A DNA stretch of 64,000 bases, taken from positions 1-64,000 of the forward strand of contig JAEWVC010000012.1 of the NCBI GenBank assembly GCA_023459275.1, given 5' to 3'. The notes under the pieces are model-generated. The model was given only the letters and a program-made list of their open reading frames with translations, did not search any database and was not told the DNA's origin. The translations under genes were made by a program, and so were the position numbers. This DNA comes from Bacillota bacterium. GTDB taxonomy: Bacteria; Bacillota; Clostridia; Christensenellales; Aristaeellaceae. Positions 1 to 7,469 of the stretch are shown here, in pieces; positions within the stretch are counted from its first letter, which is position 1; the number at the start of each line of letters is the position of its first letter.

Positions 1-34
1 TCCCCCTCTGGGGCAAACGAGTTCCAGAGCTCGT

Positions 35-373
35 CTAGGTAGGGTCCGCCGCGCTTCCTGCCGTTTCTCCATCCGTGTCCGGCATGGCCGCGGTGAGCGC
101 GGACGTGATGCTGTCCATGATCCCGCTCAGGTTGGAAAGCGTCACCATGCCGCCGACTTTTCTTTCGGTCAGGGTTTCGTCTTCGTGGAGCAACCCCGCC
201 CAGAGCAGCGTGCGCGCGGCCTTCAAGCTGCCTTTCTGCATCGCCTGGAACGCCGCGTCCATGGAACCGAACTTTTCTTCAAGCTCGGCGAAGGCGTTGA
301 GGTCGAATTTCAGGCAGCGAAGCCTGTCCAGTTCAATGGGGACTGTGATCTCCCGTATGTCTTTGAGTGCCAT
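35..373 (-). CDS. Phage tail assembly chaperone-like protein
   Basis: A 112-residue protein directly after the major tail gene, the usual place for the tail assembly chaperone that coats the tape measure protein during tail building. It begins MALKDIREITVPIEL and is mostly helical, with the FDLNAFAELEEKFGS segment that I associate with this group of siphophage proteins. After its stop, the -1 frame continues as GPYLDELWNSFAPEG to the window edge. This fits the programmed -1 frameshift known for such chaperones (lambda G/GT, HK97), but I see no textbook slippery heptamer just before the stop. Function is inferred from position and general resemblance. Confidence 0.6.
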   Translation of the reverse strand: MALKDIREITVPIELDRLRCLKFDLNAFAELEEKFGSMDAAFQAMQKGSLKAARTLLWAGLLHEDETLTERKVGGMVTLSNLSGIMDSITSALTAAMPDTDGETAGSAADPT

Positions 374-393
374 ATCCCGTCACCTCCATGCCG

Positions 394-969
394 TCAGGAT
401 TGGGTCCCGCTGCTTTCGTCGCCGGGCACCGTGTCGAACCACGTCCCCGCGCCGGTGAAATCCACGTCGCCGCTGTCGGCTTCGCGTTTCCATTCGCCGT
501 CGTGAATCCTTTTTACGAACGTGCCGGAGAGCTTAGGGTTGTTCCACTTGGGCTTGTCCTCCATGGTGGCAAACTCATCATCCTTGAGCGCGAATTTGCC
601 CTTGAGCAGCCACACGAACCTGTAGTTGCCCTTGGTGGTGCGGGACATGAACCCAATCGCCACATAGGGCGGGATGTCCGTGTCCCTCTGGATCATGACG
701 CCCGCGCTGTAGGTATGGCCCAGCAGCGCCGCCTGCGTCTTGATGGGCAGCGTCGCAAGCTCCATCTCAAAGGCGATGTCGCCCAGGCTCGTCTGGGTGT
801 CGAACGGCCCATCGTCCGCGTACAGGGTCTCCTGGTTCGATGCCGGGCTGATCTTCGCGGTGACCGCACCGACCAGGGGCTGGGGTGTTCCGTAGGCGAG
901 CGCGTCCTCCGAATCCTCGGTGAGCAGCGCGTAGTGCAGGTTTCGTAAGCCGACCGGCTGCATGTTCAT
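394..969 (-). CDS. Phage major tail (tube) protein
   Basis: A 191-residue protein beginning MNMQPVGLRNLHYALLTED, typical of the phi13-type major tail protein that polymerises into the tail tube of siphophages. Visible family features are the N-terminal LHYALLTEDSEDALAYG segment, the TQTSLGDIAFEMELATLPI segment and the GFMSRTTKGNYRFVWLLKG core. The start overlaps the stop of the upstream tail-completion gene by four bases, so the two are translationally coupled. Length is normal for the family. It appears intact despite damage elsewhere in the prophage. Confidence 0.8.
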   Translation of the reverse strand: MNMQPVGLRNLHYALLTEDSEDALAYGTPQPLVGAVTAKISPASNQETLYADDGPFDTQTSLGDIAFEMELATLPIKTQAALLGHTYSAGVMIQRDTDIPPYVAIGFMSRTTKGNYRFVWLLKGKFALKDDEFATMEDKPKWNNPKLSGTFVKRIHDGEWKREADSGDVDFTGAGTWFDTVPGDESSGTQS

Positions 970-1349
970 CCCTCCATCAGGCTCTCGTAGTATTCATAGT
1001 TCACGGACTTGACGTAGATCGCCTCGTCCGGCAGGTAGTCATCGGTCGCCTGGGAAAGGCGGCGGAAGCCGTTTTCGCTGAGACAGCGATGAAGCGCGGC
1101 ATTCACGCCGCGCAGGACGTTCTCCCTGGCATAAATGTCGATGCGAAACGCCGTTCGTTCTTCGATAGGAGCATCGTCGGCCCAAGCCGTGTAGTCCCGT
1201 CCCGCCTCGAATATGGCGAGCCGGGGGAACAACTCCGCCTGGGGCGAGAGAATTTGGTAGATGGCCTTGTGACCGGTGGGGTCTGATGGAAAGAGTGCCG
1301 TCAGGCGTCCATCCGCCAGGAGAAGGTCCACCAATGCGCTGCAATCCAT
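966..1349 (-). CDS. Phage tail completion / tail terminator-like protein
   Basis: A 127-residue protein starting MDCSALVDLLLADG. I chose this ATG rather than one five codons upstream because a GAGGGG ribosome binding site sits just before it. It lies between the HK97-gp10-like gene and the major tail gene, where tail terminator proteins (DUF3168 type) are normally found. The pattern of an N-terminal helix (LVDLLLADGRLTALF) and a central FRIDIYARENVLRGV strand-helix fits that family, but the assignment rests mainly on gene order. Confidence 0.55.
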   Translation of the reverse strand: MDCSALVDLLLADGRLTALFPSDPTGHKAIYQILSPQAELFPRLAIFEAGRDYTAWADDAPIEERTAFRIDIYARENVLRGVNAALHRCLSENGFRRLSQATDDYLPDEAIYVKSVNYEYYESLMEG

Positions 1350-1360
1350 GTCCGCACCCC

Positions 1361-1759
1361 TCACAATTCGAGCTTTTCTTTGAGTTCGTCCGCCACCGCT
1401 TGATGGACTTCCGCGGCCTTTTCCTCCAACGCGGGCGCGAAGAACGGCCGCGCGGCCATCTTCACGGTGCCGTGCTCAAGGTATTTCCAGTAGTACGACG
1501 GGCCGTTGGCGCCGCCCGCGACGGTGACGCCCGCCATGTTCAGCGCCTTGTCCGCTGTGATGGTGTCGGCCAGATGAAAGGGTGAGAGTTTCCCGCCCGT
1601 CCGGTGTTTGAGACTGCGGGGCGCTTTGGCCTTCACGGTCGGGACGAGCACCTGCGCGCCCTTGTACAGCGCGGAGGAAATTGCGCCCTTCGCGGCGTCG
1701 CCCAGCGCTTTCGCCTGGTTTCCGACCTCCCCGAAGGAATCCAAATCCAGCGCGCTCAT
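1361..1759 (-). CDS. HK97 gp10-like phage protein
   Basis: A 132-residue protein, MSALDLDSFGEVGNQ at the N terminus, with the family hallmark of an early helix, a VPTVKAKAPRSLKHRTGGKL segment and a C-terminal YLEHGTVKMAARPFFAPALEE motif. HK97-gp10-like proteins act at the head-tail junction or tail tip end. A longer open frame extends upstream, but the start chosen here overlaps the stop of the preceding gene as ATGA (1756-1759), which indicates coupling. Confidence 0.8.
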   Translation of the reverse strand: MSALDLDSFGEVGNQAKALGDAAKGAISSALYKGAQVLVPTVKAKAPRSLKHRTGGKLSPFHLADTITADKALNMAGVTVAGGANGPSYYWKYLEHGTVKMAARPFFAPALEEKAAEVHQAVADELKEKLEL

Positions 1760-2100
1760 TCCGCGGTCGCCTCGCTTCGCGTCAGAATTTCCAGGGCGAC
1801 GTTTCGCCCGCCGGGATTGACCACCGACTCGATGCCGTAGTCCGTGCCCCGCCATCGGACGGTCATCTCCGCGGTGACGTCGGCCCGGTACCGGATGGTG
1901 AAGCGGATGGAGTTCTCGCGGTTGACCGCAGCCGCCTGGAAGTACTCACGACCGGAGAGCGGCTCCGCCTTCGCCCAGACGGTGCAGAGGGTCTCCCAAG
2001 TTTCCGTGGTGATGCCGCTCCGCACCGTTACGGCGCGCTTCCGAACCTCAAGCCGCCCGCGCAGGTCGCCCGCGTTTAGGTCGTATTGGTTTTTGGGCAT
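1756..2100 (-). CDS. Phage head closure / head-tail joining protein
   Basis: A 114-residue beta-rich protein between the connector and the HK97-gp10-like gene. It shows the head-closure pattern (LNAGDLRGRLEVRKRAV, then WETLCTVWAKAEPLSGREYFQA and a C-terminal EILTRSEA). In related siphophages such proteins (SPP1 gp16 type) plug the portal after DNA packaging. It ends in an ATGA overlap with the next gene. Length matches the family. Confidence 0.75.
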   Translation of the reverse strand: MPKNQYDLNAGDLRGRLEVRKRAVTVRSGITTETWETLCTVWAKAEPLSGREYFQAAAVNRENSIRFTIRYRADVTAEMTVRWRGTDYGIESVVNPGGRNVALEILTRSEATAE

Positions 2101-2112
2101 ACATGCCTCCGC

Positions 2113-2391
2113 CTAAAAGAGCGCACTCGGTTCCCGATGCGGCCAGAGCAGCGCATGGAACGCGGCCATCATGGCGCTGTGCGCGGAGGCGTCATCGGCC
2201 TCCCGGTGCGCGTAGTGGTACCCCGCGAACAGCAGCACCGCCAGCCGCACAGGCTCCGGGGCGTCAGAAAACGACTGCCCGCAGAAGTCCGCCACGGCCG
2301 CTTCCGCGATCCGCAGCAGCATCCCCAGGTAGTCGTTTTCATCGTCCGCCTCGATCCTCAGGTGCGCCTTCAGCTCGTTCAGGGTCACCAT
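2113..2391 (-). CDS. Phage head-tail connector (HK97 gp6-like adaptor)
   Basis: A 92-residue, mainly helical protein starting MVTLNELKAHLRIEADDENDYL, the classic opening of the gp6-like head-tail connector that binds the portal ring. Its last base pair region touches the end of the portal-capsid gene (shared base 2391), so the late genes are tightly packed. It appears intact. Confidence 0.85.
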   Translation of the reverse strand: MVTLNELKAHLRIEADDENDYLGMLLRIAEAAVADFCGQSFSDAPEPVRLAVLLFAGYHYAHREADDASAHSAMMAAFHALLWPHREPSALF

Positions 2392-4352
2392 TACGAAGCC
2401 TTCTGCTGGAGCACCTTCACCGCTTCGGGCAGGATGAGCTTGCCGTCTACGCGCTCGGAGGAGAGGAAGCCCACCTGACCGGTGGCGGCGTACAGTTCAT
2501 TGAGCCTCTGGAACGAACGGCCCTCGCGGTCTGCCACCCAATAGAAGCCCAGGTCGCCGAACAGGATGGTCTTGGTACCGGCGGCAAGGGAAGGCATGAA
2601 CGCGGAGGTATACACGGGCCGATTCAGGATGGTGTCCGGGGTGCCAGCCGTCACGGAGGGCTGCCAGATGTAGTCTCCGTTCCCGTTCTTGAGCTTTCGG
2701 AGCGCCTTCACCGTGCTGTCGTTCATGAGGAACACAGCGTTGCGGCGGTAGGGAGCGCGCAGCGAGTAGAACAGGTCCAGCACTTCATCCATCGTGATCG
2801 CCGTGGCGCTGGCGGCGGTGACTCCGGTCTCCGAGCCGCCCGTTGCCGCGAGAATACCGAGCGGCTTGCCGCTGCCGTTGCCGGTGAAGAACGCTTCTTC
2901 CTCGGCGGCTCCGATGCGGCGCGCGAATTCGGTGGCGATGTAGGATGCAATGTCGAACACCGAGTCGTTCAGCAGTTCGTCCGAGACCTTAATCATCGTC
3001 GCCAGCTTGTATGCGCCGATGGACGTCATACCGAAGGTATCGTCGCTCTCGGGATAGGCTGCTTCCTCGTCAATCCAGGCGGCGGTTCCCTTCGACGCCA
3101 CCACCGGAATCTTGCGGTCGCCGCTGCTGGTCGTGATGACGTGCGCGAGTTGGCGGAAGATGTTCTGATCCTGGAGGGCATCGATCAGGGTGCGCTGGAA
3201 TTCATCCGGTGCGAGGAATCCGCCGTGATCGTCCTGGCCGATCCTGAGCGCGTTGTATACGTCGTGGGAGACCGACTTGTTGCGCATCACCTGCCAGAAG
3301 GCAGCCTTCTCAGCCTCAGAGAGAAGCGCACGGTAGATGGCCTGTTCCCAGCGGGTGATCCAGGGCGCGAGGGTGTACTTCACGAATTCCAGCGACTGCT
3401 GCTCGATGTTGCTGAACGAGGACTTCTCCAGGTCGCCCACCATGTGGGGCGGTACACGGAAGATGCGCGCGATCTCGTCAATCTGGAATTTCCTCGTTTC
3501 CAAAAACTGCGCCTGCTCCGGGGAGATGGAGATGGGCTTGTACGCCATCCCTTCCTCCAGCACCGCGACGCGGTGTGCGTTTGCGCTGCCCTGGTAGATG
3601 GCGTTCCAGGATTCCCGCACGCGCTTGGGGTCCTTGACCACGCCCGGATGCTCCAGCACGCCGCCCGGCTGCGCGCCGTTTTGGTAGAAGGACGCGCCAT
3701 ATTCGTCGCAGGCCAGCCCCATGCCGATGGCGTTCTTCGCCATGGCGATGGGCGAGTATCCAACTAGGCCGTCAAAGCCCAGGCCGGGGATGTGGAGCAC
3801 GTCCGAGGGAGCCAGCCGCACGGCGGACTTGCCGCCCATCGTCCGCACGTCCCCATCGGAGCGGGCGTACTCGTAGAAGATGCTGCCCTGGGCGTCCCGG
3901 TCCACGGTCATGCGGTCGGGCATCAACGGATAGAGAGAAAGGACCTCGCCACGACCGTTGCGGATGATCTGTGCGTAGCCGTTTCCCCACAGGAGTAGGT
4001 GCGTCATGAGGGTTTCCCTGAAGGAGAAGGCCGACATCTCTGGGTTCGGCTCGTCGTGCAGCAGCTTATACAGCGGATGCGCCAGGGCCTTTTCTTTTCC
4101 GCCAGCCCGGCTCGGGTCGCCCGCGTCGTTGTACCGGTACACGTGCAACGGGAGTGAGGCGACGGCCTCGGACAGGATGCGCACGCAGGCATAGACCGCG
4201 GTCATCTGCATGGCGGAACGCTCATTGACCGCCTTGCCGGAGGTGGTCCCCCCAAAGAAGAAGGAATAGGCGCCGCCGTTCAGCGAATTGCGTGGCGAGA
4301 GTCGCCTCCCAGGCTTGTCCCGCGCCTTGAACAGCGTCCCCAAGACGCTCAT
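2391..4352 (-). CDS. Chimeric portal-major capsid protein (in-frame fusion)
   Basis: One 653-residue frame contains two phage proteins. Residues 1 to about 350 are an HK97-type portal protein (AVYACVRILSEAVASLPLHVY, YGASFYQNGAQPGGVL, FRVPPHMVGDLEKSSFSNIEQQ), ending in LLSEAEKAA. Residues from about 352 are an HK97-fold major capsid protein (FWQVMRNKS, GGFLAPDEFQRTLIDAL, AAWIDEEAAYPESDDTFG, GNGSGKPLGIL, ending in KVLQQKAS). The end of the portal, the whole head maturation protease gene and the scaffolding delta domain of the capsid are missing. The junction (about 3297-3309) lies at a small palindrome, GAAGGCAGCCTTC. An in-frame deletion in a dying prophage is the simplest reading; a working head seems unlikely. 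An assembly error cannot be excluded. Confidence 0.85.
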   Translation of the reverse strand: MSVLGTLFKARDKPGRRLSPRNSLNGGAYSFFFGGTTSGKAVNERSAMQMTAVYACVRILSEAVASLPLHVYRYNDAGDPSRAGGKEKALAHPLYKLLHDEPNPEMSAFSFRETLMTHLLLWGNGYAQIIRNGRGEVLSLYPLMPDRMTVDRDAQGSIFYEYARSDGDVRTMGGKSAVRLAPSDVLHIPGLGFDGLVGYSPIAMAKNAIGMGLACDEYGASFYQNGAQPGGVLEHPGVVKDPKRVRESWNAIYQGSANAHRVAVLEEGMAYKPISISPEQAQFLETRKFQIDEIARIFRVPPHMVGDLEKSSFSNIEQQSLEFVKYTLAPWITRWEQAIYRALLSEAEKAAFWQVMRNKSVSHDVYNALRIGQDDHGGFLAPDEFQRTLIDALQDQNIFRQLAHVITTSSGDRKIPVVASKGTAAWIDEEAAYPESDDTFGMTSIGAYKLATMIKVSDELLNDSVFDIASYIATEFARRIGAAEEEAFFTGNGSGKPLGILAATGGSETGVTAASATAITMDEVLDLFYSLRAPYRRNAVFLMNDSTVKALRKLKNGNGDYIWQPSVTAGTPDTILNRPVYTSAFMPSLAAGTKTILFGDLGFYWVADREGRSFQRLNELYAATGQVGFLSSERVDGKLILPEAVKVLQQKAS

Positions 4353-6970
4353 ATAAATAGAAGCCCCCTCTCGTCATAAACGGAGCCGCCCGAGCCGCCG
4401 TGCCGGATCGCACGGTCCAGCGCCATGATGGTTGCCACAGCGCCGTCGATTTTCTCCGTGCTCTTTTCTTTGTCGGCCTTGATGTTACCGGCGGGGTCGG
4501 TGCGAATCGCCACGTTGTCCACCATCCAGCGGAGCACCGGGTGCCCGCCGTGGGCCAGCTTCTGCTCAAGTGCCAGCTTCATCAATTCCTTGGTGGGCGG
4601 CGACATGTCCTTGAAACCCTGTCCGAAAGGCACGACGGTAAAGCCCAGCCCCTCGAGGTTCTGCGTCATCTGCACAGCGCCCCAGCGGTCGAAGGCGATC
4701 TCCCGGATGTTGTACTTCGTGCCGAGTTCTTCGATGAATTCCTCAATGAAACCGTAATGCACGACATTGCCTTCCGTCGTGTACACCTGGCCCTGTTTGG
4801 CCCAGATGTCGTAGGGAACGTGATCACGCCGGACGCGGAGGTCCACATTGTCCTCCGGCAGCCAGAAAAACGGCAGGATTTCATACTTGCCGTCATCATC
4901 TTCTGGTGGAAAGACCAGCACGAACGCCGTGATGTCGGTGGTGGAGGACAGGTCGAGACCGCCGTAACAGACGCGCCCGCGCAGGTGCTCCGGGTCCACC
5001 GGAAACGCGCAGGCGTCCCATTTGTCCATGGGCATCCAGCGGACGGTGGTGCTGGTCCACTGGCACAGGAAGAACTGCCGAAACTGCATTTCCTCGGCGG
5101 GGTTCTGCTTGGCGCTCTCACAGGCTGCGCGGTAGAATTCTTCGTCTACCGTCACGTTCAATGAGGGATTCACGCTGCGCCACACCTTCGGGTCGGTCCA
5201 GTCTGCGTCGGTCGGCGCGCCGTACACGACCGGGTAGAAGGTGGAATCGTGCTTCCGGCCCTCCAGGATGTCCACGGCCTTCGAGTGGACTTCGTAGCAG
5301 ATGCTGTTCTTGTCGGAGCCGGCCGTGGTGATGACGAAATTGAGCGGCTGCTTGCGCGCCGCGCCGGAACCCTTCGTCATGACGTCGAACAGCTTCCGGT
5401 TCGGCTGGCCCAGTAGCTCGTCAAAAATGCAAGCGTGGACGTTGTAGCCGTACTTGGAAGCAACCTCGGAGGACAGCGCCTGATAGATGCTGCGTGTGGG
5501 CGTGTAGACGAGGCGCTTCTGGCTCTCCACGATCTTCATGCGCTTGAGCAAGGCAGGACATTGCAGGGCCATCTCCTGGGCGACGCCGTAGACGATACCG
5601 GCTTGTTGCCGGTCATTGGCGCAGCCGTAGACCTCCGCGCCTTCCTCGCCGTCGCCCGCCAACATGTAAAGCGCGATGGCGGCGGCCAGTTCGCTGTTGT
5701 GCGTGGGGACCATGCTTGGTCCGGCCAGGTATTGATGGGAGGGGCTGTCCACCTGAATGCAGCGCATTTGTACCTTGTAGGGCAGTGGTTCGATGTCGCG
5801 GATATAATGAAAACAGGAGCGCGTCTCCTTCATACGCTCCCGTTTGCGCTCCAATTTCCGCTGGAGCCTTGAGGTCGGCTGATCCTCGAAGGTGGTGAAA
5901 CGGATGACGTACAGGGTCTCGCCGGTCGGCCTTCCATACCGAGTGGACGGTTCCTGTGTCATGGCGTTTTTGATCCCCAGGCTCCAGAGCAATTCCCGCA
6001 CCGATTCGGCCAGAAGGCGGATGGCGCTGATATAGGTGCTTTGCGATTTCACCGTGCCGATGAAGCCGTCCGAGTCCATGAGACCTTGGAGCAGCGCCCA
6101 GCGCTGCGGGATGGAGGCGCGCAGGTATTCCGGGCGAATGACCTTATCGCGGAAGGACGAGACGAGTATGGGCCGGAGGGCCGAAACATGGAGCACTTTG
6201 CTGCCGTCGCCTGTCTGGGACCATTCGGAGGTGATCTTGTAGGGGATGCTCTCCTTGATCGGAGGAACATCACAGGTGCGCACGGTCAGCTCAGGCTTGA
6301 CCGAATTCCCGTTTCCCAGCCAATATCCGTAAACATAGGGATCGACGGGAAGGTCCCTGTCGGGCAAGTGCAGTGCGCAAGCGACTGGGATGCGCACGAG
6401 GGAACAGGTTTGGCGCGCGCCTCCCGCGTGACGGGCTCGGTAAGCTATGGTTTTTCGGTAGATTTCTCCGGTCGTCCAGAGCTTCTCTCGATGCCCGTTG
6501 TTCGCCACCTGAACGTTCCACAGATGCCGCTCGCCCGCCTCGATAACGCTACCGTCCCGGAAGGTGACGCGGTAGCATTGCTCTATGTCGTCAATCGGGC
6601 TGAGCGCCACCACGCAGCAGGGCTGCCCGTTTTCATCAAAAACGCGGTCGCCCACGCGCAGATCGCCCATGGCCTTCCAGCCCTCGGGCGTAGGGATTGG
6701 CGTGCTGAGGCTCAGCTGTTTGCCCTGCTTTTTCGAGCATTCCACAAAGGCGGTGTTGAACTGGCGATACCCGTTTGATTTGATCACGCCGAAGATGTTG
6801 CGAATGATTTCCTCCTGCCATGGCAGCAGCAGAAACGGCTTACCCGCCCAAACGCCCTTGGTGTGCTTGAGGCTCTGAATGAAGGTGACCGCGTGGTCTG
6901 CCCGCGCCGCGTCATAATGAGAAGAGGGCAGCATGAATTCAGTGGGTTTGAATCGCTTTGCGCGTGCCAA
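4349..6970 (-). CDS. Phage terminase large subunit interrupted by an intein
   Basis: An 873-residue precursor of the packaging motor. Without the intein the protein is 532 residues, a normal TerL size. The ATPase P-loop reads KKQGK (residues 80-84) and then, after the intein, SELAAAIAL (from 426); Walker B is visible as VHACIFDELLGQ, and the nuclease domain has GGLDLSSTTDITAFVLVF and EIAFDRWGA. Splicing is needed to rebuild the Walker A motif, so an unspliced protein could not hydrolyse ATP. The gene overlaps the start of the portal-capsid gene by four bases. The extein parts show no frameshift. Confidence 0.92.
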   Translation of the reverse strand: MARAKRFKPTEFMLPSSHYDAARADHAVTFIQSLKHTKGVWAGKPFLLLPWQEEIIRNIFGVIKSNGYRQFNTAFVECSKKQGKQLSLSTPIPTPEGWKAMGDLRVGDRVFDENGQPCCVVALSPIDDIEQCYRVTFRDGSVIEAGERHLWNVQVANNGHREKLWTTGEIYRKTIAYRARHAGGARQTCSLVRIPVACALHLPDRDLPVDPYVYGYWLGNGNSVKPELTVRTCDVPPIKESIPYKITSEWSQTGDGSKVLHVSALRPILVSSFRDKVIRPEYLRASIPQRWALLQGLMDSDGFIGTVKSQSTYISAIRLLAESVRELLWSLGIKNAMTQEPSTRYGRPTGETLYVIRFTTFEDQPTSRLQRKLERKRERMKETRSCFHYIRDIEPLPYKVQMRCIQVDSPSHQYLAGPSMVPTHNSELAAAIALYMLAGDGEEGAEVYGCANDRQQAGIVYGVAQEMALQCPALLKRMKIVESQKRLVYTPTRSIYQALSSEVASKYGYNVHACIFDELLGQPNRKLFDVMTKGSGAARKQPLNFVITTAGSDKNSICYEVHSKAVDILEGRKHDSTFYPVVYGAPTDADWTDPKVWRSVNPSLNVTVDEEFYRAACESAKQNPAEEMQFRQFFLCQWTSTTVRWMPMDKWDACAFPVDPEHLRGRVCYGGLDLSSTTDITAFVLVFPPEDDDGKYEILPFFWLPEDNVDLRVRRDHVPYDIWAKQGQVYTTEGNVVHYGFIEEFIEELGTKYNIREIAFDRWGAVQMTQNLEGLGFTVVPFGQGFKDMSPPTKELMKLALEQKLAHGGHPVLRWMVDNVAIRTDPAGNIKADKEKSTEKIDGAVATIMALDRAIRHGGSGGSVYDERGLLFI
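5696..6718 (-). other. Class 3-type intein with a degenerate LAGLIDADG endonuclease
   Basis: A 341-residue intein, residues 85-425 of the TerL precursor, inserted in the Walker A loop between Lys84 and Ser426. It begins with Gln instead of Cys, Ser or Ala and ends PTHN followed by Ser. Block A is LSTPIPTPEGWKAMGDL. The class 3 triplet appears present: Trp151 in block B (GERHLW), Cys404 in block F (MRCIQV) and Thr423 in block G (VPTHN). Known class 3 inteins bypass the N-terminal nucleophile and use the block F cysteine. The middle holds two LAGLIDADG-like motifs, GYWLGNGNS (about 215-223) and LLQGLMDSDGF (about 293-303); the first has Asn where the catalytic Asp is expected, so the homing endonuclease may be dead. 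Splicing activity is inferred. Confidence 0.88.
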
Positions 6971-7113
6971 ACGCAGTCTCCTTCCTCCAAAATGGGCAAC
7001 AAAAAAGCGGCTCGCGCCGCTTTAAAGTCAAAGTGGGAATTACAACTTACGGATTACGCCGGCGCCAAACACCGCGCCCAGCGCCGATCCATTCATCATC
7101 AGCGTCACCGCCT

Positions 7114-7407
7114 TCAATACTCGGTCGGAAAAAGTAGCGTCGTCGCGCTGTGGTCCCATTCGGTGATGATCCAGAGTTTCCAGGCGGCGTGCTCCGCGTT
7201 CTCATAAGCGGCGAAGATGCGGTTGTCGTGGTGCTTGAGCGCATCCTCGTTCTGGCGCTTGTCGCTCTCACACATCTCGCCCCAATCGCAGGAGATGAAC
7301 CGTCTGAGCGACCGTCGCGCAAAGTCAGAAAAAGCCTTGTTTTCACCCATCAAATCCGCCACGCCCCGCGTCGCCACCAACTGCCCAAGCTCGAATTTTG
7401 CCGTCAT
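7114..7407 (-). CDS. Small phage protein of unknown function
   Basis: A 97-residue protein (MTAKFELGQLVATRGVADLMGENKAF) lying between the methyltransferase and TerL genes. It has an N-terminal segment of the type LGQLVATRGV followed by a charged helical region and an aromatic C terminus (AAWKLWIITEWD). Upstream of the start is AGGAGGTAACGG, a strong ribosome binding site, so I regard it as a real gene. I recognise the pattern from Bacillota phages, where its function is not known to me. Confidence 0.6.
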   Translation of the reverse strand: MTAKFELGQLVATRGVADLMGENKAFSDFARRSLRRFISCDWGEMCESDKRQNEDALKHHDNRIFAAYENAEHAAWKLWIITEWDHSATTLLFPTEY

Positions 7408-7469
7408 GTCCCGTTACCTCCTTCTGAAGTGACAGGACTGTACCCTGAAAGAGTTGAAAAAGAAAGCCT

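Noticed and set aside
2103..3767. A 554-codon plus-strand frame opposite the portal-capsid gene
   Set aside because: Low-quality composition and no start context; the minus strand encodes clear phage structural proteins.
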